Assembly (NCBI RefSeq): GCF_015679185.1
Contig: NZ_CP064939.1
Span: forward strand, 992,001 to 1,056,000
Reading direction: 5' to 3'
From: Pedobacter endophyticus
GTDB taxonomy: Bacteria; Bacteroidota; Bacteroidia; Sphingobacteriales; Sphingobacteriaceae
DNA length: 64,000 nucleotides
Part shown: piece after piece, positions 1-8,436 of the stretch
Layout: every line of letters begins with the position of its first letter
Position numbering within the stretch: the stretch's first letter is position 1
Program-made: the position numbers and the translations under genes
The notes under the pieces: generated by a model
Told to the model about the DNA's origin: nothing
The model's input: the letters and a program-made list of their open reading frames with translations, nothing else
Databases searched by the model: none

Positions 1-275
1 TGAATCTTCGTTCCTCAGCATGACAGCAAAGTTTAACCGCACATTAATGCTTACACTGCAGTTAAAGCTTTGGTAGTGTCGAAGACCCTCTGTTAGGCTG
101 AGCGGAGTCGAAGCCTAGTGTGATCCATTTGACTCCGCTCAAGGTGACAACCTATAAGACCCTTCAGGATTGAGAATACACAAACTTTCATCGCTTGCAG
201 ATTCTTCACTGCCTGCCCGTCCGGATCAGGCGGGCACTCACGGAGACAGCAAACTCCATTTTTCTACCGTTAATC
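1..275. other. Non-coding window edge with repeat fragments
   Basis: No convincing gene is seen here. The stretch holds fragments of the interspersed repeats found all over the window, such as a CAGCATGACA-type end near base 17, a GACTCCGCTCAAGGTGACA end near 130, and a short dyad GCCTGCCCG...CAGGCGGGC near 211-236. The dyad lies downstream of the minus-strand MFS gene and could act in its termination, but no T-tract follows it on that strand. Confidence 0.5.
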
Positions 276-1478
276 TTAATTGGCCACCTGCAGTTTCTGC
301 CGTTTATAGTATATGGCAACCGCTAAAAGCAGTCCCATTGCTACGATACACAAGCTAAAAGGGAACAGATAATTCATTCCGAAGCCTGTTGAAATCGCAC
401 CAAGCAACGGCCCGGTAATCCCTAAAGATAAATCGATGAACAAACCGTAATTTCCAAGAGCAGCACCCTGACTTGAAGCCGGGATCAAACGAACGGCCTC
501 TACGCCAAGTGACGGAAAAACGAGCGAAAAGCCCAAACCAGCAATACCGGCGCCAATAAATGTAAACATTGGGTTAACGGCCATCGCAATCACACTTAAT
601 CCAATCACTTCCATCGCTAAACAGGCAATAGCCGTTTTCATGCCGCCATATTGGTTTATGGCTCCTGCAAATATTAACCTGCCCAAAACAAACATCGAGC
701 TAAAAAGCGAAAGACAAAGTACAGCGCCTGTCCAGTGCAGATAAGAATAATAAAGCGTAATAAAAGTAGAAATTGCGCCGAACCCGATTCCGCCGGCAGC
801 TAGGCAAAGGCCATAAGGGGTAACTTTTTTCAGCACATATAAAAACGATTGAGGTGCTTCCTTGCTTGCTCCGATGATATTTATTTTACCGTTTGCATAA
901 ACCAAGCCTGCAACCCCTATTATAATGATAAGCAAAGCAATGTAACCAATGCCCAAGTTATTGCTGATGATGACACCAAGCGGTGCACCGGCCGCCAGCG
1001 CACCGTAATTACCGATGCCGTTATAGCTTATGGCTTTAGCGGTATGTTGGCTACCTACTTTAAAAATTGCCCAGTTAATAGGACTGGCACCAACCAAACC
1101 TTCTGAGAAGCCGGTTACCAGGCGCATGACCACAAGCAGCGCCAGACTAAGCATTCTGTAGTCTTTCAAAAAAGCAACCGCCAATAAAACGACGCCACTT
1201 ACGATGAATCCTGCCATACTCATTAAAACGGCGGGCTTCGGTCCTCTTCTGTCTACAATTTTCCCTGCGTAACCGCGAAACAAAAAAGTTGCCCCATATT
1301 GCAAACTGATTACCAAACCAGCGATCATGGTACTGAAAGCTAAATTTCCGTGGAGATATTCGGGAAGTACAGCCAATGTGAGGCCGATTGTAAAATAGCC
1401 AAAAAAGGTAAAGGCTACGAAACTAACGATTGTTAAATTAACATTTTTTGGGGAAGCGGACTGGGAATCTTTTTGCAT
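276..1478 (-). CDS. MFS transporter, YfcJ/YhhS-like
   Basis: This is a 12-helix major facilitator superfamily carrier of about 400 residues in the inner membrane. The stretch GLVISLQYGATFLFRGYAG followed by DRRGPKP is the loop 2-3 signature, and together with the repeated 'ITGPLLG' and 'GFSLVFPSLGVEAVR' segments it resembles the E. coli YhhS/YfcJ group from memory. Those are usually described as sugar or drug efflux proteins; the substrate here is unknown. The open frame extends 26 codons further upstream, but the residues there are unlike any MFS N-terminus, so I chose the Met starting MQKDSQ. It is a single-gene unit. A 23-bp dyad lies about 80 bases upstream and may be an operator. No regulator gene is adjacent. 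Confidence 0.85.
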   Translation of the reverse strand: MQKDSQSASPKNVNLTIVSFVAFTFFGYFTIGLTLAVLPEYLHGNLAFSTMIAGLVISLQYGATFLFRGYAGKIVDRRGPKPAVLMSMAGFIVSGVVLLAVAFLKDYRMLSLALLVVMRLVTGFSEGLVGASPINWAIFKVGSQHTAKAISYNGIGNYGALAAGAPLGVIISNNLGIGYIALLIIIIGVAGLVYANGKINIIGASKEAPQSFLYVLKKVTPYGLCLAAGGIGFGAISTFITLYYSYLHWTGAVLCLSLFSSMFVLGRLIFAGAINQYGGMKTAIACLAMEVIGLSVIAMAVNPMFTFIGAGIAGLGFSLVFPSLGVEAVRLIPASSQGAALGNYGLFIDLSLGITGPLLGAISTGFGMNYLFPFSLCIVAMGLLLAVAIYYKRQKLQVAN

Positions 1479-1559
1479 GACTTTTACTTTGCAGTGCAAA
1501 TGTCCAAAAAAATACAGCACCGCGGGCTTAAAAAAGCATACTTTGACTTTAAGCAAACA

Positions 1560-1582
1560 CTTAGTGTAAATAACACACTAAG
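1560..1582. promoter_or_regulatory. Dyad operator candidate upstream of MFS gene
   Basis: Perfect 8-bp inverted repeat CTTAGTGT / ACACTAAG with a 7-bp spacer, 82 bases upstream of the chosen MFS start. Size and symmetry fit a dimeric TetR- or MarR-type repressor. This is inference; no such regulator is encoded nearby. Confidence 0.45.
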
Positions 1583-1736
1583 CACTCAAGCAACTACATC
1601 ATAACTTATCGCACTTTCGGATAAAAGAAAATTGTTATTATTTACAAGAGGTTTTCTCAAAATATTAACTTTGATCCGAATTTGTCACGTTGATCTTCCC
1701 GAGAAGTCGTATCCTGTGGATACATCTCGTTTTTTG

Positions 1737-1850
1737 CGCCGTCATTCCTGCGCAGGCGGTCCCGTACGTACGGGATTACTGCTCGGCGCCCAATTTCTTG
1801 CGCATTAGGATCCCTCCCGAAGATTCGGGAAGGATGACGACCGTTCTTAG
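1737..1850 (+). repeat. Mosaic interspersed repeat, copy 1
   Basis: Copy of the main interspersed repeat of the window: a CGTCATTCCTGCGCAGGCGG end, an inner part ending GCATTAGGATCCC, and the end AAGGATGACGACCGTTC. Two palindromic inserts are present, CCCGTACGTACGGG at 1761-1774 and TCCCGAAGATTCGGGA at 1815-1830. The remainder of the 1583-2052 gap has a CCGATAGCTATCGG palindrome near 1877 and a short GACAAGTCCTTCAACAAGC repeat end, but no gene. The short frames across it read through the repeat and look spurious. Confidence 0.7.
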
Positions 1851-2052
1851 AAAACGCCATAAAATGTGTTGTCATCCGATAGCTATCGGATTTGATGATT
1901 TCAGCTCGTAAAACAATGTTTCAAAGATGTGTCCACATCATTTTAGAAATCGGGTCAGGTAGTCGAAACGCCCCTTAAGCATTTAGACAAGTCCTTCAAC
2001 AAGCTCAGGATGACAGATCTTTATTTATGAGGCGCCTTTTTGGCTTACGCGT

Positions 2053-2556
2053 TTAAATCCGTTTGTAAACCGTTTCAATGGCCTTAACCTCTTCTTCGCC
2101 GGGCATAATGTTGTAGGCCCAGAAAACAATCTGATCATCATTTATTATTTCAAGTTCCGTGCGCCAGCCGAATAACTGTTCGCCGTACTCGGGATTTCCC
2201 CACGAACCTAAAATTGAAAAGCCATTTTCTGTAGCTTCGCCGCTGGCCTGCATAATTTGAGTGCCCATGTGGAAAGTGTCGATCCAGCTAAAAGTAAATT
2301 TTTGATAAGGAATATCGAATCCGATAATCATTTTACCGGATAACGGCTTACCCTCTAAGCTGCTTTGATAGTCGTACGATATAAAACGACCGTCTAAAAT
2401 GGATGTAATCTCAGCGTGAGCGGGTGATTCGTCTGCCAAAACGTCTTTTTGGAACCAGGTTTTAGTTGTTCCCTCCCAGCTGCCAACCAGATTTTTGATC
2501 TTGCTGTGAGCACCATTTTCCAACGATTGCTCAAATTTGCTTTTTGCCATACTCAA
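2053..2556 (-). CDS. DUF1579 family protein
   Basis: A 167-residue soluble protein of the DUF1579 family. Typical features are LVGSWEGTTKTWF near the N-terminus, ILDGRFISYDYQSSLEGKP in the middle, and the IIGFDIPYQKFTFSWIDTFH stretch, which together suggest a lipocalin-like beta barrel. The family is widespread in Bacteroidota and has no firm biochemical role. Met3 could equally be the start. It is transcribed away from the exonuclease gene across a 210-base low-complexity spacer. No signal peptide is visible. Confidence 0.8.
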   Translation of the reverse strand: MSMAKSKFEQSLENGAHSKIKNLVGSWEGTTKTWFQKDVLADESPAHAEITSILDGRFISYDYQSSLEGKPLSGKMIIGFDIPYQKFTFSWIDTFHMGTQIMQASGEATENGFSILGSWGNPEYGEQLFGWRTELEIINDDQIVFWAYNIMPGEEEVKAIETVYKRI

Positions 2557-2767
2557 AGCTAAAGATAATTGTTGAATTGTTTAATTGTTTAATTGTTGCA
2601 TTGCTAAATTGTTGAACGGATTAACTGTTGAAATTGGTTAACTGGTTAATTGTTGAATTGTCAACTGTAAATTGCTAATTGCCAACTGCCAACTGTAAAT
2701 TGCCAACTGCTAACTGTAAATTGCTTATTGTAATTTGATTATTGATAATTCTTCATTATCTTGTTTA
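2557..2767. repeat. Low-complexity AATTGTT-type spacer
   Basis: Degenerate short tandem units such as TTGTTGAATTG, TTAATTG and CCAACTGTAAATTG repeat about twenty times through the divergent spacer between the DUF1579 gene and the exonuclease gene. No separate promoter box could be picked out with confidence. Confidence 0.6.
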
Positions 2768-3481
2768 ATGTTAAAAACGCTAGATTTAAGTCAGATATGG
2801 ATGTTAGATATTGAAACCGTTCCTCAATATGCATCTTTTGACGAGGTGCCTCCGGCTATGCAACTTCTCTGGGAGAAAAAAACGCATTTTCAACGTAAGG
2901 AAGGCCAAGATGCGGAAGAGTTTTATGAGCGTGCAGGCATCCTCGCCGAATTTGGCAAAATCGTGTGCATAAGTCTGGGGATTTTCAGTTATCAAAACAA
3001 ATCTTATTCGCTGCGATTAAAATCTTTCGCCAGTCACGATGAGAAAGAAATTTTGCAGCAATTTATTTCATTGATGAACAAGCAGGCACCAACGTTAACC
3101 TTTTGCGCACACAATGGCAAAGAATTCGACTTCCCCTACATTTGCCGTCGCTTGCTGGTTAATGGGCTCGAGATCCCATCGCAGTTAGATATTTCGGGCA
3201 AAAAACCCTGGGAGGTGAACCACCTCGACACCATGGAAATGTGGAAATTTGGCGATTACAAACATTATACCTCACTCAACTTGTTAGCGGCAATTCTAAA
3301 TATTCCAACGCCGAAAGATGATATTGACGGAAGTCAGGTGCGGCAGGTTTATTACGAAGAGCAGAATTTGGAACGAATTGTTACCTATTGTCAAAAAGAT
3401 GTGGTTACCACAGCACAAGTGCTATTAAAATTTAAGGGAATGGATATAATTTCGCCAGAAAACATTACAATTGTATCCTGA
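2768..3481 (+). CDS. 3'-5' exonuclease, PolB-exonuclease-like
   Basis: A DnaQ/RNase H-fold exonuclease of the 'predicted 3'-5' exonuclease related to PolB' family (Pfam DNA_pol_B_exo2), about 237 residues. Visible acidic motifs are Exo I MLDIETVP near residue 13, Exo II in TFCAHNGKEFDFPYICRR, and Exo III with YCQKDVVTTAQVLL at the C-terminus. It likely trims DNA 3' ends; the exact substrate is unknown. I chose the start MLKTLDL because the 11 residues before it are low-complexity spacer. Its stop TGA shares one base with the ATG of the following ABC ATPase, so the two are co-transcribed, although no functional link is obvious. Confidence 0.8.
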   Translation: MLKTLDLSQIWMLDIETVPQYASFDEVPPAMQLLWEKKTHFQRKEGQDAEEFYERAGILAEFGKIVCISLGIFSYQNKSYSLRLKSFASHDEKEILQQFISLMNKQAPTLTFCAHNGKEFDFPYICRRLLVNGLEIPSQLDISGKKPWEVNHLDTMEMWKFGDYKHYTSLNLLAAILNIPTPKDDIDGSQVRQVYYEEQNLERIVTYCQKDVVTTAQVLLKFKGMDIISPENITIVS

Positions 3482-5184
3482 TGCTAAACGTTGAGAATTT
3501 AACTATCGATTTTTATAATCAAGATGAAAAAACTTGGTTCAAGGCTGTAAAAACAATCGGTTTTTCGGTAAAAAAAGGGTCTATTTTGGGTATTGTTGGC
3601 GAGTCTGGCTCGGGCAAATCGGTTACTTCCTTTTCCATTATGCGCCTGCACGATGAGCGTTCGGCCAAAATTGGAGGAAATATCGAATTTGACGACGTTA
3701 GCCTCCTTAACCTCAGTTCGAACGAAATTCGCCAGATCAGGGGAAATCAAATCTCAATGATCTTTCAAGAGCCGATGACCTCGCTCAATCCGGTTTTTAC
3801 GTGCGGAGAACAGGTTGCTGAAGCGATTATGCTGCATCAACAGGTAAGTAAAGAGGCTGCAAAACGCCGCACCATCGCACTTTTTGAAGAAGTTCAGCTA
3901 CCCCGGCCTGAAAAGATATTTGACAGTTATCCGCATCAAATTTCCGGTGGTCAAAAGCAGCGGGTGATGATTGCAATGGCCTTGAGTTGTAACCCAAAAC
4001 TTTTAATTGCCGACGAACCAACCACGGCGTTAGATGTAACAGTTCAAAAAACCATCCTGCAACTGCTGCTGAAGCTTAAGGAAGAACGCCATATGGCGAT
4101 GATCTTTATTTCTCACGATTTAGGGGTGATCAACGAAATTGCGGATGAGGTTGCGGTGATGTATAAAGGAGAAATTGTTGAGCAAGGCCCCGCAAAAGCG
4201 ATATTCGAGAACCCGCAACATCCATATACAAAGGGCCTTCTGGCCTGCCGTCCTTCGCCTAGCCTGCAACTCAAAAAGCTGCCAGTGGTTGCCGATTTCC
4301 TTACCGGAAAAGTAGATGATGCGAGCGCACATTTACAAGCTTCGAATCAACTAACAACGGATGAGATTGCCAAGCGAAGAGCGCAATTGTACGCTCAAAA
4401 GCCGTTATTGCAAATAGACAACCTTTGCACTTGGTACCCTATTAACAATGGTTTATTTGCCAAAACCACCGACTACGTTAAGGCTGTTGATCACATCAGC
4501 TTTCAGGTTTTTCCGGGTGAAACGCTGGGCTTAGTGGGCGAATCTGGTTGCGGAAAAACTACGCTGGGGCGAACAATTTTAAGGCTTATCCAGCCGACAT
4601 CGGGCAAGATTATCTTCGACGGTAACGACATTACAAACATCAGTAAATCTGCGCTCCGCAAACTGCGAAAAGATATTCAGATTATTTTTCAAGATCCATA
4701 CGCTTCTTTAAATCCCAAGCTCAGCATCGGCCAATCTATTTTAGAGCCATTACAGGTGCATAACCTTTTAAAAAATGACGCGGAACGAAAACAAAAGGTT
4801 TTAGAACTGCTAAACAAGGTTGGGTTAAGAGAAGAACATTTTAACCGTTATCCGCACGAATTTAGCGGTGGTCAACGGCAACGTGTGGTAATTGCAAGGG
4901 CCTTAGCGCTACAACCCAGGTTTATTATTTGCGATGAATCGGTTTCTGCGTTAGATGTTTCGGTACAAGCGCAAGTGTTGAACTTACTTAAAGATTTACA
5001 GGCTGAATTTGGCCTTACTTATATCTTTATCTCGCACGATTTAGCGGTTGTTAAGCATATTTCCGATCGTATTCTGGTAATGAACAAAGGCAAGATTGAG
5101 GAAGAAGGATATCCGGAACAGATTTTTTATGCTCCAAAAGCAGAATATACGAAGAAGTTGATTGAAGCGATACCGGGGGCGTAG
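3481..5184 (+). CDS. Fused oligopeptide ABC transporter ATPase (two NBDs)
   Basis: A 567-residue protein with two complete ABC ATPase halves of the DppD/DppF type, like GsiA or YejF. Half 1 has Walker A GESGSGKS (residues 40-47), the signature ISGGQKQR and Walker B LLIADEPTTALD. Half 2 has GESGCGKT (353-360), FSGGQRQR and FIICDESVSALD. The insert HPYTKGLL after half 1 is the oligopeptide-type C-terminal extension. It would energise import of peptides or similar solutes at the inner membrane. No permease or binding-protein gene is near, so partners must lie elsewhere. It overlaps the exonuclease gene by one base. Confidence 0.92.
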   Translation: MLNVENLTIDFYNQDEKTWFKAVKTIGFSVKKGSILGIVGESGSGKSVTSFSIMRLHDERSAKIGGNIEFDDVSLLNLSSNEIRQIRGNQISMIFQEPMTSLNPVFTCGEQVAEAIMLHQQVSKEAAKRRTIALFEEVQLPRPEKIFDSYPHQISGGQKQRVMIAMALSCNPKLLIADEPTTALDVTVQKTILQLLLKLKEERHMAMIFISHDLGVINEIADEVAVMYKGEIVEQGPAKAIFENPQHPYTKGLLACRPSPSLQLKKLPVVADFLTGKVDDASAHLQASNQLTTDEIAKRRAQLYAQKPLLQIDNLCTWYPINNGLFAKTTDYVKAVDHISFQVFPGETLGLVGESGCGKTTLGRTILRLIQPTSGKIIFDGNDITNISKSALRKLRKDIQIIFQDPYASLNPKLSIGQSILEPLQVHNLLKNDAERKQKVLELLNKVGLREEHFNRYPHEFSGGQRQRVVIARALALQPRFIICDESVSALDVSVQAQVLNLLKDLQAEFGLTYIFISHDLAVVKHISDRILVMNKGKIEEEGYPEQIFYAPKAEYTKKLIEAIPGA

Positions 5185-5355
5185 GCTGGGAGTTTTGAGT
5201 TGGGAGTTTTGAGTTGGGAGTCGGAGTCCAAAGTCCTAAGTCCAAGGTCTACTACCTCGTCGTAGCGTCTCGCTACGAGGTTACATAATTTAAGAGAATT
5301 GGGTAAGCACAAGCGAGGTGAGGTAGGCACAAGCGAGACGCTTGCGCCAGTGCTG
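5185..5355. repeat. Tandem GGGAGTTTTGAGTT units and left flank repeat of toxin module
   Basis: Two copies of TTGGGAGTTTTGAG follow the ABC ATPase. Next comes a 7-bp-arm hairpin CGTAGCG-TCT-CGCTACG (about 5265), then the element GAGGTAGGCACAAGCGAG plus ACGCTTGCGCCAG at 5320-5355. That element contains the hairpin CAAGCG-AGA-CGCTTG and recurs at 6105-6165 on the far side of the toxin-antitoxin pair. Confidence 0.7.
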
Positions 5356-5413
5356 GGAAAATTGCAACCAAACTCATCGCTAACGAAAAAGCATCTAAAT
5401 TTGTCTGTTTTAC

Positions 5414-5444
5414 TTTGGAAATGTTCCATTATTCGTTAACTTTG
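5414..5444 (+). promoter_or_regulatory. Bacteroidota-type promoter of toxin-antitoxin module
   Basis: TTTG (5414-5417), a 19-base spacer, then TAACTTTG (5437-5444) matches the family consensus -33 TTTG and -7 TAnnTTTG exactly. The toxin ATG is only four bases beyond the -7 box, so the mRNA would have almost no leader. Confidence 0.6.
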
Positions 5445-5448
5445 AGAA

Positions 5449-5823
5449 ATGAAAATTATTAGAGAAATTGTTTTCTATAAAGACTACTTCGAGGACTTTT
5501 TCGAACCTCTGACTGAAAAAGTAAAGGACAAAATAGACGAAGTGCTTTTTATGATGACAATTCTTGAACGTGTTCCCACCAAATTTTTTAAAAGTATTGA
5601 AAATGTAAAAGGGCTTTTTGAAATTCGAGTTGAATACGGAAGTAATATTTACAGAATATTTTGCTGTTTTGACAAAGGAAATTTAGTAGTTCTTTTTAAT
5701 GGATTTCAAAAGAAAACTCAAAAAACCCCATTAAAAGAATTAAGCAAAGCAGAAAAAATAATGGAGGAATATTTTAACGAACAAAGGGCAAATAAAAATG
5801 GAAACAAAAAACAAAAATATTAA
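5449..5823 (+). CDS. RelE/HigB-like toxin (Gp49 family)
   Basis: A 124-residue protein of the phage-derived Gp49-like/HigB toxin family. The pattern FFKSIENVKGLFEIRVEYGSN..YRIFCCF and the following VVLFNGFQKKTQKTP is typical of these ribosome-dependent mRNA interferases. It precedes the helix-turn-helix antitoxin, the 'reverse' order usual for higBA. The genes overlap by 26 bases. Codon use is much more AT-rich than the flanking genes and the lysine content is high, which suggests recent acquisition. The C-terminal tail (KNGNKKQKY) is likely dispensable. The toxic activity is inferred from the family. Confidence 0.85.
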   Translation: MKIIREIVFYKDYFEDFFEPLTEKVKDKIDEVLFMMTILERVPTKFFKSIENVKGLFEIRVEYGSNIYRIFCCFDKGNLVVLFNGFQKKTQKTPLKELSKAEKIMEEYFNEQRANKNGNKKQKY

Positions 5824-6100
5824 AAGTTTCTCCCAACATCTTGATAAAAGATATGGAGCAACAGGAACAAAAGAGAGAATTGACTTTGAAATTAAAGCCA
5901 AATCTTTTGCCATTGGAGAATTAATAAAAGAAGAACGAAAGTTGGCTCAAATGACACAAGAACAGCTTGCCGAAAAAATTGGAGCAAAAAAGAGCTTTAT
6001 TTCAAGAATTGAAAACGGACACAGCGACATCCAACTTTCAACTCTTTATAAACTTATCGAATTTGGACTTGGACGAAAAATAAACTTTACGATTCAATAA
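5798..6100 (+). CDS. XRE-family antitoxin (HigA-like)
   Basis: A 100-residue DNA-binding antitoxin. A helix-turn-helix of the XRE/Cro type spans about residues 42-97: LAQMTQEQLAEKIGAKKSF followed by ISRIENGHSDIQLSTLYKLI. It would neutralise the upstream toxin and repress their shared promoter. It starts inside the toxin gene, so translation is probably coupled. Base composition is as AT-rich as in the toxin. Alternative start codons within the overlap are possible. Confidence 0.87.
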   Translation: METKNKNIKSFSQHLDKRYGATGTKERIDFEIKAKSFAIGELIKEERKLAQMTQEQLAEKIGAKKSFISRIENGHSDIQLSTLYKLIEFGLGRKINFTIQ

Positions 6101-6104
6101 AAAC

Positions 6105-6165
6105 GAGGTAGGCACAAGCGAGGAGTTTTGAGATAAGAACAAGCGAGACGCTTGCGCCAGCGCTG
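6105..6165. repeat. Right flank repeat of toxin module
   Basis: The 18 bases GAGGTAGGCACAAGCGAG (6105-6122) and AAGCGAGACGCTTGCGCCAG (6141-6160) repeat the element at 5320-5355. Here the two parts are separated by about 18 extra bases that include another GAGTTTTGAG unit. Confidence 0.7.
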
Positions 6166-6260
6166 TGATGTAAAATTTCTGACTCCGGCTTTCGGACTTC
6201 TACCCTTCCCTTTCTACCCTCAACCTTTTTCCGTATCTTCGATAAATTCAGTTTTAGCGT

Positions 6261-8393
6261 ATGGCAAGGAAAAAATCAGCAAATATAAAATTGGTTCTGA
6301 ATCAATTGGTTAGTGATATTTTTGAAAAGAACAACAATCAGCTTCTTAATTATAAACAAGTTTCGGCAAAATTAAATCTCACCGATCCGGAGTCGAAAGA
6401 TGCAATCTTAGAGATTTTAAAAGAGGGAAAAGGTACAGGCATTTTTCTTGAACCTGAAAAAGGAAAATTCAAGCTTAAAGACCTTCAAAACTTCATTATC
6501 GGAACGGTAGATATGACTGCAGATGGTTCTGCTTATATTGTTCCGGAAGACGAATTTGAAAAAGATGTTTTCGTGGCGCCCCGTAAGCTAAAAAATGCAC
6601 TTCACGGCGATACGGTTAAGGCTTATGTGTTTGCCAAAAAAAGCGGTCGCAAAAACGACGGCGAGGTGGTGGAGATCATCAAACGTGCGAAATCTGATTT
6701 TACGGGCGTGATTAAAGTGTCTGATCGGTTTGCCTTTGTGATTGCCGACGACAAGAAAATGATGCACGACATTTTTATTCCATTGGCGGATATTCATGGT
6801 GCTAAAAATGGTCAACGCGTTTTAGTTACGTTATCAGATTGGCCTGAAAGTGCAAAAAATCCTATCGGGACGGTGAAGCATGTATTGGGCAATCAAGGTG
6901 AAAACAACACCGAAATGAATGCGATTTTGGCGCAATATGGTTTTCCGTTAGAATTCCCTTCGCAGGTAGAAAAGGAAGCCAATGCGATTCCGGAAGAAAT
7001 TTCGCAAGCTGAAATTACGAAACGTAAGGACTTTAGAAAAATACTAACTTTTACCATCGACCCTGCTGACGCGAAAGATTTTGATGACGCCATTTCATAT
7101 CAAAAACTACCCAACGGAAATCATGAAATCGGCGTTCACATTGCGGATGTTTCTCACTATGTTATTGAGGGAACGGAGTTGGATAAAGAAGCGTACAGCC
7201 GTGCAACTTCGGTTTATCTGGTCGATCGTGTGATTCCGATGTTGCCCGAACGCTTAAGCAATGGCGTTTGCTCACTTCGCCCGCATGAAGATAAATTGTG
7301 TTTTTCGGCTGTTTTCGAGCTAGATGAAGAAGCGAATATAAAAAATGAATGGTATGGGCGAACGGTTATCCATTCGGATAGGCGATTTAGCTATGAAGAA
7401 GCGCAGGAAGTGATCGAAAATAAGGCTGGCGATTATGCAAGCGAGATTTTGAAACTGAATGAACTGGCCTACATTTTACGCGACCGCAAGTTTAAAAATG
7501 GCGCAATAAGTTTCGAAAGCACGGAGGTTAAATTTAAGCTTGATGATGCGGGTAAACCCATTGGCGTATATGTAAAAGAGCGTAAGGATGCGCACAAACT
7601 TATTGAAGACTACATGCTTTTGGCAAATAGAAAAGTAGCCGAATTCATTGCGAAAAAAGTAAAAGGCAAAAACAAATTAACGTTTGTTTACCGGGTGCAC
7701 GATTCGCCAAATATGGAGACTTTAAATACTTTTGCCACCTTCGCTTCGCGTTTTGGATATAAAATCAACACGAAATCTGATAAGGAAATTGCGAGATCGC
7801 TTAACCATTTAATGGCCGATGTGGAGGGCAAAAAAGAACAGAACATTTTAACGTCGCTGGCCATCCGATCGATGGCAAAAGCCATTTACTCCACAAAAAA
7901 GACAAGTCATTACGGTTTGGCTTTTGATTATTATACGCACTTTACTTCGCCAATTCGCCGCTACCCTGATGTAATGGCGCATCGTTTATTGCAGATCTAT
8001 CTCGACGGGGGCAAATCGGCCGACATGGAAGCTTACGAAGTTGCCTGCGTGCACTCATCGGCAATGGAAAAACGTGCTGCCGATGCTGAAAGAGCGTCGA
8101 TTAAATACAAGCAGGCCGAATATCTCGAAAACAATATCGGTACTGAGTACAAGGGAATTATTTCAGGTGTTACAGAATGGGGCATGTATGTTGAGATTGA
8201 GGAGAACAAGTGCGAGGGAATGATTCGCTTACGTGATATTTCTGACGATTTTTATGTGCTGGATGAGAAAAACTATTGCATCATCGGCCAGCGAAAAAAG
8301 AAAAAGTACCAACTTGGCGATGAGGTGATGATTCGTGTAAAAAAAGTTGATCTTTCTAAACGTCAGATCGATTTTACACTAATTCCTGATTAA
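6261..8393 (+). CDS. rnr: Ribonuclease R
   Basis: A 710-residue RNase II/R-type processive 3'-5' exoribonuclease. Order of domains: N-terminal helix-turn-helix-like segment, two cold-shock/OB folds (about residues 70-230), the RNB catalytic domain with the metal-binding stretch DPADAKDFDDA near residues 267-277 and the conserved HFTSPIRRYPD, and a C-terminal S1 domain containing GIISGVTEWGMYVEIEEN. A short lysine-rich tail is present, as in RNase R rather than RNase II. It degrades structured RNA and takes part in RNA quality control. It stands 44 bases before the prenyl transferase and may share its transcript. Confidence 0.96.
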   Translation: MARKKSANIKLVLNQLVSDIFEKNNNQLLNYKQVSAKLNLTDPESKDAILEILKEGKGTGIFLEPEKGKFKLKDLQNFIIGTVDMTADGSAYIVPEDEFEKDVFVAPRKLKNALHGDTVKAYVFAKKSGRKNDGEVVEIIKRAKSDFTGVIKVSDRFAFVIADDKKMMHDIFIPLADIHGAKNGQRVLVTLSDWPESAKNPIGTVKHVLGNQGENNTEMNAILAQYGFPLEFPSQVEKEANAIPEEISQAEITKRKDFRKILTFTIDPADAKDFDDAISYQKLPNGNHEIGVHIADVSHYVIEGTELDKEAYSRATSVYLVDRVIPMLPERLSNGVCSLRPHEDKLCFSAVFELDEEANIKNEWYGRTVIHSDRRFSYEEAQEVIENKAGDYASEILKLNELAYILRDRKFKNGAISFESTEVKFKLDDAGKPIGVYVKERKDAHKLIEDYMLLANRKVAEFIAKKVKGKNKLTFVYRVHDSPNMETLNTFATFASRFGYKINTKSDKEIARSLNHLMADVEGKKEQNILTSLAIRSMAKAIYSTKKTSHYGLAFDYYTHFTSPIRRYPDVMAHRLLQIYLDGGKSADMEAYEVACVHSSAMEKRAADAERASIKYKQAEYLENNIGTEYKGIISGVTEWGMYVEIEENKCEGMIRLRDISDDFYVLDEKNYCIIGQRKKKKYQLGDEVMIRVKKVDLSKRQIDFTLIPD

Positions 8394-8436
8394 AATTTAA
8401 GAGATTTGTGCCCGAAAGCACAATGTTACGTTAAGC

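Noticed and set aside
1657..1911. Short frames on both strands (about 72 residues)
   Set aside because: They read through the mosaic repeat with its palindromes; both strands being open is a result of the repeat, and similar frames appear at 24237, 44622 and 44709.
5051..5429. Two minus-strand frames overlapping the ABC ATPase end
   Set aside because: Low-complexity translation of the GGGAGTTTTGAG units (PNSKLPTQNS) and antisense to a real gene.
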